DNA of 64,000 bases from Mytilinidion resinicola (Eukaryota; Ascomycota; Dothideomycetes; Mytilinidiales; Mytilinidiaceae), in contig NW_022985438.1 in the NCBI RefSeq assembly GCF_010093595.1, positions 1,884,785 to 1,948,784 of the forward strand, given 5' to 3'. A program made the position numbers and the translations under genes. Numbering within the stretch: the first letter of the stretch is position 1; the number at the start of each line of letters is the position of its first letter. Below the pieces are notes generated by a model, which saw nothing but the letters and a program-made list of their open reading frames with translations, did not search any database and was not told the DNA's origin. This document shows, piece after piece, positions 1 to 11,400 of the stretch.

Positions 1-2341
1 ACAGAACATGTCGCCAAGGTAGAAATCTCTGAACTCTACAGGGTATAATCCGGCGAGAGCGAGTCGCCACTGTAACTGTTTAGTGCGCGTTCTAGAAAAG
101 GGGTAGGGTACTAACTATGGAGTAGAGGAACCATTTACGAGTTCGATGGTAGAGAACCGGAGCAGGGAAAAAGATAATTATCGCGGTGATGCCGATCAGG
201 ATGACGGGATAGTATATATATAAGGAAGCACTTCCAAATTGGCTGAAGTTGAGCCAGATAAATATTCCAAGAAGAAACAAAAATGCGCAAGGAAGCTATG
301 GACCAGTAAGTATTGGAGAGATATGATGTATTGACATTATACTTACTTCAGACAGTTGCCTCCAATCAAGGTGGTGGCGGGTATCAAACTCAAAGACGAA
401 AGCAAAGTTAATTTTGCTGTCTTGCCAGATTCTGCAGACCACACAGAACAGTAGCATTAAGAACACCATGAGAAAGTATCCAGCGTAAATCTGTTGCGTG
501 TTAGCTTGCATATATAATAATAAATGCGAGGAACTGTTACCTGAAGGAGGTAGCTAGTGTCGAGTGCTAACGTTCGATCGGGTGAGTTAAGTAGCTCAAG
601 TCCGTAAATCAGTCCTTCTATCCCAAATACTAATCCTGCAGCTACCATCACGCCATTACGGAATGAGTTCTCTGTAAAGTCACCAGCTCGGGCAGTCTTG
701 ATTCGCAATTTTCCAACGGCTACTTTATGGTTGCCTTGTTCAAAGTATCGGGCATACAGATCTTCAACGACATGTATGTGTCCATCCAATACTTCGCTTT
801 GCACGAACCAGGCCTTGTTGACCTTTTCCGTCATGTAGCGCCCAGGTGGCCTGGCATTTACAGCCTTGTCATATTTCTTGGTGATTTTTCGAAATGCTGT
901 TCGGTTGAGGAGAGAATATGATTTGAGTAATTCCAGCCCTCGGTAGTACTCTTGGAGCGCAGTCTTCAGTTTCCTCTTGGCACTTCTATATGGAACTTCG
1001 GATAGCACGGGTCGACGAGAATAGTCCCGACGGTCATCTACAGGCTCCCTATGCTGTATCGCCGAGGGTGTTCCGAGTTCCTTCATTGCTTTTGTCCCCT
1101 TCCCAAAACGACCGGACTTCGCTGCTTCTAGGGCAGAGTCGAGGGGCTTCATCCACGAAGCCCTCATGATTCGGCTCTTGGTATCCTCGTCTGAGCTAGA
1201 ACCCGGGGCGTTGTACAATAAGCCCTGGCCCTCTGAGAGTGTTTTCTTTTTGTTCAACTTCGCAGTTTGATGTGCAACAATTTCTTCCAAGCGGAGATCT
1301 CGCATAATATGTAACTGCTCTCGCAGAACATTTAGGCGATCAGTGGCTTCGTCCTCTTTTTCTTTGTAGAAAGATTCAATTTTCTCCAGTTGCAGGTCCA
1401 AGAAGTTGAAGAACTCGGCTTGACGGAAATCGAGTTCACGATATGACTCGAGAGGCATGTCTGGCGCCCCTGCTGATACTGGTGTTTTGTTTCCTGATAA
1501 CGAGAACATCCTTGTGACTCGTGGTCGCACCCCTTCTGTTCCTGGCATAGAATTTATGCGCTTCGGTGTGAAGATACTCATATATCTGTGAGGTAATGTA
1601 GAAGCCTGGCGATGTGGAGATTTTGTCTTGCCGACTTCAAAGGCATTGGAAGCACTCGGTGGAAGCTGAAAAGGGGGCGTCTTCGCGGTTGTGGTGGGCG
1701 CTCGGTATGGTTGTTTGAGACTCGCATGGTCAGGATCTAGCGCGGGATCTGGCAGCTCCAGCTCCGGCGGCTTCTGGTCTTTGCTATGGTGCCTTTTATG
1801 ATCCATCCCCGGGTCCGTAGGACTCCCAATTATACTCCCATATCTTGTCATGCCTGGGTATCCCGGTTCTTCGCCCTCTCTCAATGGCTGCTCTTCCGGA
1901 TCGCGCAAGATGTATCGCCCCTGCGATGGGCTTTTCCCGTTGCCCTTGGGCTTGAAGCTAGAACTGTCATTGCGTATAGAAGCGTTCCGGCGGTCTAGCG
2001 CGCCTTCACGCCCAGCATGCTCACGTCCGGAACGTGAGCGATTTAAGAACGAGTACGTCGGTGCGGTTTCAAAAGGGTCAGGAGTGATGGTGTTGCCTCT
2101 CTGGCGGTTACGTGGAGTCTGGTTGACAGCTTTCACGGCTCGCGCGACGTCCTTGAGCTTCTTTTTGCCCAACTGCAGAGACAAGACGTTAGCATCCGAG
2201 AGCAGGAGTGATCGTGGAAGTTGGACCTTATAGTCGAGATATTTGATCCTCCACTCTGGAACACAGTCCCGCTCAAGCTCCCTGATAACAGTTAGGATTG
2301 TCTGGGTCCCTCGGTAGAGTTGCGTACTTTGCGAATTTCAT
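1..2341 (-). CDS. SYG1: SYG1/XPR1-type SPX-EXS phosphate transporter-like protein (3' end cut off)
   Basis: Integral membrane protein of the SYG1/XPR1/PHO1 family. The SPX domain senses inositol pyrophosphates and the EXS domain exports phosphate in characterised homologues. Exons read 2341-2328, 2281-2227, 2172-541, 490-347, 295-116 and 69-1, giving 698 codons before the window edge. The start encodes MKFAK, then a second SPX block (PEWRIKYLDYK) and LGKKKLK. The SPX parts are split by a long Ser/Pro/Arg-rich insert. The last SPX helices (ALQEYYRGLELLKSYSLLN) precede the membrane segments. The EXS hallmark GLYPVEFRDF is visible at 1-69. Introns are 30-55 nt and all junction phases agree. The rest of the EXS domain lies outside the window. 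Family assignment is secure; the transported substrate in this organism is inference. Confidence 0.9.
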
Positions 2342-2850
2342 TGCGTCGCTGTTTTAGATTCCCCTAGAATATGTATAGCGCCAGAAACTTGGTCCGACCT
2401 CGACACAGCGGTGGCATTAGGGGGAGAGAGGTAGAGACAGCATGCAGTTAGCATTAACAGTTCTGTAAGTCGTGGCACGCAGAAACGCGTGAAATTTTCG
2501 CGACGACTGATGGCAAAGTTTCAGGAGTCGTGGATGGACCGCATTGTGAGAGGTGCGGGGCCATCTACCGATCCCTGCCCGAGCCACCGGGACAACGTCA
2601 TTTGCAAGGGCCCCTGGAGACCTAAACACTAGAAACATCGTCGCGAATATCACGAGTAGACCGCAAAGCATCACTTGCATGCCGAAGTTATGAGTGTTAT
2701 TCATTGATTGATATAGAACTAACAAACGGTCGGGTCAGATTTCGACCCGCCGTAGGCCATCTATCAAACGTCTCCTACCAATCCTAGTCCCTACGGCCTA
2801 TATAGCAGTCAAGCTATTCCAAGCTGCTGTCTACGAGGTCTGGCTCCTGT
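2342..2850. other. Intergenic, SYG1 promoter side
   Basis: It lies between the SYG1 start and the CipC-like stop. I see no convincing gene. A minus-strand reading frame from an ATG at 2704 to 2417 (95 codons) has one hydrophobic stretch near its start, but nothing else supports it. Confidence 0.5.
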
Positions 2851-3368
2851 CTACCAGTTCTGGTTCTGGAGATGTTGGGGGCGGTCGTATTGGTTGGGAT
2901 CGTACTGATCGGCACCTTGGTTCTGAACGTAGTGCTCGTCGTACAGCCGCTCAGCATTCTGCTTGGCGTGGCGCTTCGTCTTCTCCTTGTCGAACCAGTC
3001 CTCGCCCTTGGTTTCGGCGAGTTTGTCGACCTCAGCGCCAGCAAAGCCAGCAAGGAGCTCCTTGGCGAACTGATGAGAGACCGGCTTGCCTGCTAGGTGT
3101 CAGTAATAGCCGGTGATTGTCATGGGAATGAACGGCACGCCTGGGTGAACATACCCTCGTTGCGTTGGTGGTCCTCGAAGGCCTTGAAGCCAGCGAAGGC
3201 GGCGCCTCCAGCGAGCACCTCGTGGCCGAGGCTTGCTTGGTTGTTTTGGTCGTCGTTGTAGACCTGGTTGTAGTTGTCCTGAGATTCTCCTGTTGAGACG
3301 CTCGCAGTCAGTCACGTCGCCCAGCCAGGTGGTGGAAAACGAGAGTGCTTACCCCAGCCGAAACCCAT
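2851..3368 (-). CDS. CipC-like small protein (DUF3759)
   Basis: Small cytosolic protein of the CipC family, first named as a concanamycin-induced protein in Aspergillus; the molecular function is unknown and members are often stress- or host-induced. Exons are 3368-3353, 3289-3155 and 3089-2851, encoding 129 aa. The N-terminus MGFGWG, the motif ESQDNYNQVYND, the glycine/alanine core AGGAAFAGFKAFEDHQ and the charged tail with FAGAEVDKLAETKG are typical. The C-terminus is Gln/Asn/Tyr-rich. Donors and acceptors are GTAAG..CAG and GTATG..CAG, and the phases agree. A TATA-like CATAAATAG on the minus strand lies at 3459-3467, about 90 bp before the ATG. The gene is divergent from the next one. Confidence 0.85.
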
Positions 3369-4115
3369 GATGTCTGATTTGAGGGGTTGGATTGGATTGT
3401 ATGGTTTGAGGTGACTGTGTGTTGGAATGCTGGAGCAGAGAAAGCTGACGGCTCTGGGCTATTTATGCTGGCTGGTGAAACAAGCTCGCCCGCTCTACCC
3501 CTCTTTCGTCATCTAGCCCTTTCTCGCCGTGCAGCGCATCGAAGACGTACGCAGGTGGGGCGCCTCAGCTGTTCAGGGTCCAATGGTGGCGGCCGCAGCA
3601 TGGGGTTCAGGACCTCTCGGCCGTGAGATGGCCTGGAATCTGGTTAGCTCTGCAGCCGGCTGGCACGCCGCTGAGGGGCATGCGCCGAAGCTGTTGCGTC
3701 AATTGGCTGCTTCGTCATGCTTCTGAAGCGATCGTGTGATGGAGGTGAGGGGCGCATCCCTGTGGGCCTGGCGGCATCAATCGCGAAGCTTGGACGTGGA
3801 AGCACGCAACAAGCTCAGCCAAGTTGCTGGGCGAAGCTTGAACCTGGTGCAACACCTCGCAATTCCAAGGAACGAAGGCGTTAGGATCGCTGGAAACTGT
3901 GACGTTGAATAGCCACATGTAGGGTTCATCTGCACCATATTTGAAGCTGATATGATGTTGCCCAGACGAAGAGCTGCGAATCACAACAGGACCCAAGCTT
4001 TTCTGACGTCTTGGCAGGGAATCGCGGGAGATCTTCAGCGGGTGTGGAACTTCAGAAAGAAGGCTGTGATGTTGGCCCAATACAAACACCATGCCAGGCC
4101 GCCTTCCGAAGAAGG
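3369..4115. other. Divergent intergenic region CipC-like / thioesterase-like
   Basis: It holds the promoters of the two flanking genes. A minus-strand frame (4149-3715, 144 codons) runs through it and has a protein-like composition, but it overlaps the 5' end of the plus-strand gene and matches no family I recognise. Confidence 0.5.
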
Positions 4116-4874
4116 ATGACTTTCCTGCCACAATTACCCTCAGCATCACCCCGCGTGCGTATTGCTCCTACCTCTCGGGTCTTCGTCGAGCTAACCTCGC
4201 CAGCACCTCCTTCAAACTCTCCAACCAACATCCTGCTCCTGCTCCACGGCCTCGGTGACACCAACGCCTCGTTTACTACTCTTGGCCAGCGCCTATCCCT
4301 CCCCGAAACCGCCTGCATTTCCATACAAGCTCCAAAGCCACTACCTTTCGACCTCGGCGGCTTTCACTGGGGCGATGACATCGTCTTCGACCAAGCCTCT
4401 GGTGAGATGGACGTGGACACAGGCTTCAAGTCGTCTACGCGTCTAGTCCTCGATGATGTAATACGCAAAGGCCTAGTCGAGAAATGTGGGTACAAGCCAC
4501 GCGACATCGTAATCTTCGGATTCGCACAAGGCGCCATGGTTGGACTTCAAGTTGCTGCTGAGCTAATAGAGGATGAACTGGGCGGCCTAATATCTATCGG
4601 AGGTGTCATTCCATCCGGCGCCCCTCTCAAGGCATTGGATAAGAAGAGTAAAACACCTGTCATAGTGTGCAAAGGCTCGAAGAACTCCGCCGTTACGCCG
4701 AGTGCGATAACAAGGATGAAGGACACATTTGAGTTTATAGAGGTCAAGGAATGGAAGAAGATTGGGGATGGCATGCCAAACAATCGAGACGAGATGCTGC
4801 CTATTATGCAGTTCTTCGCCAGGAGACTCCGGAGTGTAAAGGGAGTACCAGCAGGCAGCGTGGAGATAACTTGA
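4116..4874 (+). CDS. Acyl-protein-thioesterase/phospholipase-like protein, catalytic residues absent
   Basis: Alpha/beta-hydrolase of the phospholipase/carboxylesterase (APT1-like) family, 252 aa, one exon. The ATG at 4116 is the first good start; the frame stays open further upstream without an ATG. The fold markers are present: oxyanion strand LLLHGLGDTN, the segment PFDLGGFHWGDD, and the nucleophile elbow. The elbow reads GFAQGA, so the expected serine of G-x-S-x-G is alanine. In the acid position KNSAVTP replaces the usual DPVVP, and in the His position GMPNNRDEMLP replaces the usual G-H. All three triad members therefore look missing. I infer a non-catalytic or ligand-binding protein; I recall similar 'GFGQGG' relatives in other fungi, so this is probably a conserved pseudoenzyme rather than decay. 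Confidence 0.8.
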   Translation: MTFLPQLPSASPRVRIAPTSRVFVELTSPAPPSNSPTNILLLLHGLGDTNASFTTLGQRLSLPETACISIQAPKPLPFDLGGFHWGDDIVFDQASGEMDVDTGFKSSTRLVLDDVIRKGLVEKCGYKPRDIVIFGFAQGAMVGLQVAAELIEDELGGLISIGGVIPSGAPLKALDKKSKTPVIVCKGSKNSAVTPSAITRMKDTFEFIEVKEWKKIGDGMPNNRDEMLPIMQFFARRLRSVKGVPAGSVEIT

Positions 4875-5289
4875 ACATGACTTAGAGCACGAGATAAAGG
4901 TCAAGGCTTTCCTCAATATCATTTGCAAAATATTTCATATGAGATACGTTCTTCCTCGAATGCGCACTCGATACAAAGGGTCTGAACTGCGTTGCTCCCT
5001 GAGTCGTTCGGAGATTTAAGTTACTTCTCACGCCAATGAGGGATACTAGAAGGCATTACTGTAGATGTCTACTTGTGTGGCTCACAATTAGAACAACGTT
5101 AACAGGAAGTTCTTCCCATTCCTCTCCAGATCGTATCACGTGCTTCAGGACCGGGGTCGCGAGGTCGGCAATGACGTTAGGCGGGGATCTCACAACACTT
5201 CGTCCAATACTACAAATTTCTCAAATCCTCAGCACATGGGCTTGTTTCGATGTGTCTTGCACTGTAACACGCTCACACACGACGGCAAA
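4875..5289. other. Intergenic, exopolyphosphatase promoter
   Basis: No gene seen. A CACGTG palindrome (TCACGTGC) lies at 5136-5143, about 150 bp before the next ATG. Confidence 0.5.
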
Positions 5290-6643
5290 ATGGCAACCCC
5301 TCGTACCTCACTCAGAAGCTTCCTAGTCACCGCAAAAGACGCCATTCGTATTGCCATAGACAACAGCCAAAAGATCACGTTCGTGATTGGCAACGAATCA
5401 GCCGGTATAGCCCAATCAACACTTTTTTTCGTCACTTCCACTGACATGATTTGTAGATCTCGATTCTCTGACCTGCTCAATCCTGTACGCTTACCTCCGC
5501 TCAAGCTGTCCCCCTCCTCATGCATTCACACCGCTCTACGTCCCTGTCGCGAACATACCGTCCTCGGGGATACAGCTCCGTCCCGAGCTACTTGCCCTTC
5601 TGCCCCGCGCGAATATCGAAGCGAAGCATTTGATTACGCTGGATGACGTACCGGAGCTGTCCAGCATCAAGTCGAAATTACGCCCGGAAAATACCAAATG
5701 GATTCTAGTGGACCACAATGCATTACAGGGAACGCTTAGCAGCATATATTCGGAACGAGTCGGAGGCGTCATTGACCACCACGATGAAGAGAACAAGGTC
5801 CCGGCGGATACCGGTGATGAGCCTCGCATCATCGAGAAAGCAGGTAGCTGCACGAGCTTGGTCACAGAATACTGTCGTGGAGCGTGGGATACCATATCAG
5901 ATACGGCGCTGTCATCTGGCGCAGCTCATGCACAGGGCGATGAAGCAGTAGAAGACGGAGCGGTGAGAAGGCTATGGGACGCGCAAGTTGCGCAGCTCGG
6001 ACTGGCCAGCATCTTAATAGACACATCCAATCTGCAGTCAAAAGAAAAAACCACCGGACACGACGTCACCGCGGCTGAGTATCTTGAGGCTAAGATCATG
6101 GCCTGCACGCAGGTGGCCGGCGGATTTGACAGGACCAAGTTCTTCCAGCAGCTTGATACGGCAAAGAGGGATATTGGGGGCCTCAAGCTGCAGGATATAC
6201 TAAGAAAAGACTATAAGCAGTGGACAGAAGGGGGTCTGAAACTCGGCATCAGCTCAGTGGTCAAATCCCTAAAATTCTTGCAGGAGAAGGCCCAAGCAGA
6301 AGCGAGTGGGCGTTCCACTGCAGATGTTTTCCACTCAGCGATCCGCCAATTTGCAGACGACCAGGAACTTGATATGTACGCCATCATGACAACGTCAACG
6401 TCGCCCGAAGGCAGTTTCCAACGCGAGCTTCTACTTTGGGCGTTCACAGCTGATACCATAGCCACCGCCCGGAAATTTGAAACGAATGCCGCGGGTGAGT
6501 TGGGTCTCGAGAGCTGGCACGGTCCAGACGGCAGGTCTCACGATGAGGACGGCGAGAAAGACTGGAGGAAAGTGTGGCGGCAACGCAGTGTCCAGCACAG
6601 CAGAAAGCGGGTTGCGCCGCTGCTTAGGGAAGCCATGAGTTGA
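5290..6643 (+). CDS. PPX1: Exopolyphosphatase, DHH/DHHA2 family (PPX1/prune type)
   Basis: Metal-dependent phosphoesterase that releases phosphate from the ends of inorganic polyphosphate chains; related to yeast Ppx1 and animal prune. Exons are 5290-5404 and 5457-6643, giving 433 aa (yeast Ppx1 397). The intron splits the first motif, GNESAD-LDS, where Asp binds metal. Later metal-binding motifs are LDD near the VPEL segment, DHN (WILVDHNALQG) and DHH (GVIDHHDEEN). The C-terminal DHHA2 domain follows from about residue 270. The ATG at 5290 has a good context (AAAATGG); the frame is open upstream but without conserved sequence. Expected to be cytosolic; no targeting signal seen. Confidence 0.9.
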
Positions 6644-8484
6644 AACAAGCACCAGGCAGGTAAGCAGTTATACGGAGTTCAGACAGCGCGATACGCGCTC
6701 AGCACCGACCTCTCAGAAGGTCCAAGTCGGTTTCGTCGGTCGAGTGTTCTGCAAGACACACCCGAGGGAGATGTGGCGGGAGATCAGCGGTCCGCTTGCT
6801 TGATTAGCAGCACGTCAGGTTTCAACGACAGGTTGGGCGATTCGCACAGTGGCCCAAAGTGTAATGCACTGGATGCCCAAGGAGAAAGTCGAGACCCGTT
6901 TTGCAAGACTCATCCGGACGGCAGGCCTCTCCCTGAAGCGGACTCGGAGCATGAGCAAGGGGCAAGGCTGATTGAAAATGGAAGCAATACAATCTTTATA
7001 CTACCTAACTCTGTTGTTTTTCGAGTGGAAACGAGTGGCTGGAGGCACGCAAGCGGGACCATGCCTGGAGAGAGCAGAGCCATGCAGGCAGCCGGCAGAA
7101 CGATGCCGATGTCTGGTTCTTGCGCTGATAGACAGATCGCGACGGTTTAGGACTGGTGCAGGCAGGGAGGACAGGTCTCGCCAGCGCCGGCCGTTGATTG
7201 CGCGTGGTGAATCGCACGCGGGTTTAGGTTCAATCTAACGACGCGCCTCTGGATGGTTAGGGAAACAGTCTTTGTCGCGGGCATTGGCGTGCAGGAGTGA
7301 CAGGCTGGCTTGCATGCACCTCTGCTGCCAACACATCAACCTCGTGCAGGGCCGATCTGCCTGAACCACTGGCGACCCGCAACGTCGAGCGCTTGCGACC
7401 GCGTTCGTGCCGCGAAGGGGTCCGCAGAGGTCCTCGCGAAGGCTTGGAGGCGCGAGAAAGAGAATCCTTGCTGGCTCCGACGTCGGGCTGGGTCGCAGAA
7501 GGGGCCGCGGGGCCTGATGAAGCCACCCGCGGCGGGATCTGGCGTTCGACAGCGCAGTGGCGGAGCGGGAATGGGGCCTGGTGGGCCCAAGGGTCGAGCT
7601 GAGCGTGGTGGTGAGCATCGCGGTTTCTGCAGCGCGTGGCCGTGGCGGCCTGCACGCCGCTCAAAGCGTCCTCCAGCGCTCCACGGTGCCTCTTCGAGGT
7701 GCGCTGTGTGGCCTGTCAGCGCTGGGCGCCTCCATGAACAGCGCGGCTTCGGGGGCGTGATTCGCGGACGTCCACGCAGTGTGTGCTGGCTGCTGCAAGT
7801 CATCGGCCTCCATGTCCAACCTCCCATCCCAGCCCAGCCCTCTCCCAGTCGTGCTGAAGGCTCTCTCCAGGGCGGTCAGTCGCCACCGCTGCCGTCCAAT
7901 CTGCCTGCTCGCCGTCGAACTTCTGCATCTTCCATCCCGCTGTCGCCATCGCATCGCATCGCCGCCGCCGAGCCCGCGCCTGTGAGGTTGGTCGAGTCAA
8001 GACACGCCGCTCTATCGATAACGGCGGCTGCCAGCACATCTTCCACGCCCTCCCAGCCCACTCCAACGCGACTTTGTTTCGGCCATGCTGCCGTAGACGA
8101 TGCTGCCCTGACAGCGCGCCCATTGCCAGAGCCTCGCGATTCCTGATGGCGCAGCATGATTAGAAGAAACGACCACTCCGCCTCGCCGGCGGCCATGCTA
8201 CACTCTACTCCGCGTATGTGGTCCACTACTCTACCTCTTCCCGCAGCCCTCAAACCTTTTCCCCCGCGTGCCCAATAGACTGCTCTAAGGAATAACGCGC
8301 ACTGTACGATGAGCTGGCATAAGCTAACTGAGCCCTCCGAGTAGCCGTGTCCCCGACCCTCACCCACGTCTCTTCTAGAACCCACACCCCCTCGCAGTCC
8401 GACGTCCATGACCCTCCTCGAGAAGTCTCTCTCCGGTCTGCCAGTCCGCCACGGTCGCCCTCTCCGTCAAACCTCACCTCAACC
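6644..8484. other. Long GC-rich intergenic region
   Basis: About 1.8 kb without a recognisable gene. From about 7,150 on it is GC-rich and all frames stay open for long runs, but these translate to low-complexity Ser/Arg/Pro sequence with no family match. It probably holds the promoter and 5' leader of the large downstream gene, which could include an upstream non-coding exon. Confidence 0.45.
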
Positions 8485-11400
8485 ATGGGAAGTCGACCTG
8501 GCGGACCCCTCGACCATGACCGGACAGCCAACGCTCAGCGGCCTGTCATCAATGCCTCCATCTCTGCTCCCGCCGGCCGCCTCCCACGCCTCCTCCCACA
8601 AGACCTGTCCCAGTACTCCGAGCCGTACTTGCCCACTGCAGCCGTCACAACCTCATCCACGTCCCTCGCCGAGTTGGCACATCTGATCCGACTCCAAGGC
8701 TACCAGGAGCAGCGCAAGGCTCACTCGCGCGTCAGGCTTCACAGATGGCTTGTGGCAAGCGCCCTCTCCGCGCGTCTGGTACACTGCGGAGAGCTAGCCC
8801 ACCGCACTTTGGTTGACAGCTTCAGGTCCGATGATAAGAAAAACTTTGCTACGCTTTATAATGCCCTTCACGACGTTCGGAATTCTTGCGACGCCACGAG
8901 ACGATATGCATTGCTGGAGCCTGATCTCGAATTTGGAATGTCTAAAAGCTCACGGAATGAAAAGTCGCAATCATTTTCTACGTTTATCAATGAGGTTCCG
9001 TCCAAAATTTTGGACGAGCTGCTCGATTTCGTCTCCGAAATCCGCACGAACCCTAGTTTCCTTGCTACTCGCATTTTGAATTTGTCACAGCAGGAGCTCG
9101 CTTCTTTAACTTCATTTCGTCAAGCGTTGGATCCCATTGATTCCGTCATGGCGTTGCAGGCTCGGGGTAAGGCTGTTGGGTCCGCTCAGAAGCCTTCTCA
9201 AGCCTCGAGCTCAAGTCCAGTAGAGCGTCTACTGTCTTTTCAGCGGCATGATCCTCTTTCTGCTCTCATTTATACCATTTTTGCAAATTCTTCGGGTCCA
9301 GACTCCGCTGAAGACCTCCGCCGAACGGATGCCCTGGCTACCACGTGTGCGAGGCTCATCACCGAAGGGAAACCCGGAAGTGACAAGTTTATCAAGCATG
9401 TCCTGGATGCCTGGGCCGGTATGCGGGAGTGGCCCGGAAAGGCCAATTTGGAGCTCTACCTAATGCAGGTTCTCCAGGATGGGCAGTTCCTGTTGGAGAA
9501 AGCCGAGGACCAGCCAGCAAGGCCAGGGACGCAGCCTGTCCCGCGCAGCACCAAGGATACTATTGCGGCTGATGACTTCTACGACAAGGCCATCAAGAGA
9601 CTTTTCGAAGTCGTTGACGATGAGCCCAGCGCAGGAGGTATCCCGGAAGGCGTTCTAGAAATTGGTACTGCCATTCTCCGGAAACTTGAAGACTCCAACA
9701 AGCATCGTACCGCAGCACGAACTTTCATTGTGTCTCGTTGGTTCTTTTCTACCTACTTGTTAAACGCAATCATTCATCCCGAGGCACGTCTCACTTCTTT
9801 TCCATCCATCCTAGGAGTCTCTTACTGACTCAAAATAGAGCCAAGGTATTATGACTGGCCATCACATCAGCGAGCATGCCCGTCAAAAGATTCTCAAAGA
9901 GATTGCTATCAGGGCTCAGAAGCAGGTATTAGACATGACCTACAATTGGTATGACTACGCTCTTCCCATTTTGAAGACGACGCTAAATTGTCGGTAGGAA
10001 ACAAGCTGTTCCCATACTTCCCGAAATACGTACTCATATCGACAACATTCTTGGCCGTTTCAAGCACACTCGCAATCAGTCGAAGCCTGTCCTTCTTCCC
10101 GCCAAAGCCATTACCTCTCCCCGCGAGACAGTGGAGGTGCAGCCCTTCATCGTTGTCTGCCCTTCGGACATCATCACTCTGGTCAACACGCTTTTCCCGG
10201 AACGTCGTCCTCCATCTAGTCATTTCGAAAAAGATCTGCAACGACGTGGAGGCCTGGCGTCCTCCGCTTCGTCGATCTCTGGGGTTTCCTTACCCTTTCA
10301 CGCCAATTCAGTCTCCGGAGATGCAAGTTCTGTACTCAGCATTAGCGCATCGTCAATGACGAGTGATACCACATCGCGAGAGCCTCTTCTGGACTCCTCA
10401 GGTCATCCCATTGAGAGACACCCATTGCTGCCTGGAGAAAACTACCATGAGCTGCCCAAGATCGCACCGACAGAAGACTATGGAAGACGCCTGAGAATGG
10501 CTTGCTCTGAAATGTCTCGGATCCTTGGTGTGGAAGCATCCTCAGGATCTTGTCATCCATGCGCAGAGCGATGGGCCGTTCTATATGTCTCTCCGGATGG
10601 CAAAGAACTCCGGACTAGAATGCGGAAAGATGCTGATGATGAAGATGAGCATGACGATGATTCACCAGACAGTGACAGTGAAGATGAGGGGCCGTCTGAC
10701 AGAATCGACCTAGAGAGCGATTATCATCAGTTAAAGGAAGCAATTGGAAAGTTGGTCGAGGAATACGAGATTCCGAAGGAACTCGCACCCGAAAGCGAGT
10801 CCAAAGGCTTCAGTAACCGCACTTCCACACATCGCCGGGATGCAAGGAAAAACTTAGTCCGATCAGAAAGCGACAACCTGGCTTCAAGAAACCCATACCA
10901 CAACCAAAGTCAAAGTCAGCTCACCAATTTGATTGCAAGTCAGCGAGCTATGCCAGCCCGACATCGATCACCACAACATCCAAGAAGCAACAGCAATCCA
11001 GATCCGAAGGATGCTCCGCAAGACAAAGCATCAGTACTCGTTACGATGCTTGAAGTAGCAATGCATCAATGTCAAGCTCGCTCAGACTTTGTCAGCGCTC
11101 ATCTTTACTACAAGACCCTGCAGACCCTTCGAAAGCTTTCATCACCGTCTCTCGTCCGAAATGGCTATTCTGCTCTCCTCAACTACTTTTCCAGAGGCCC
11201 ACGGGACTCCCTTGGGAAGTCAGCTAGCGCCATCGAGGAGTTCGAGGCCTGGTTCGTCTGGCTCAAGCAATCCCAAGAGCGGCACGATACTGCAATCGAT
11301 GACATGATCCTGGGATTAAAAAATCTTCGCGATAAGATGTGGTACATCACCGACGTCCGCAACTCCGCCGGCTACGAAGAAGCCAAGAATGTTGCTATTG

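Noticed and set aside
7310..8409. Long open frames on both strands upstream of the large gene
   Set aside because: GC-rich DNA with few chance stops; translations are low-complexity, frames overlap on both strands, and no family or splice logic fits.
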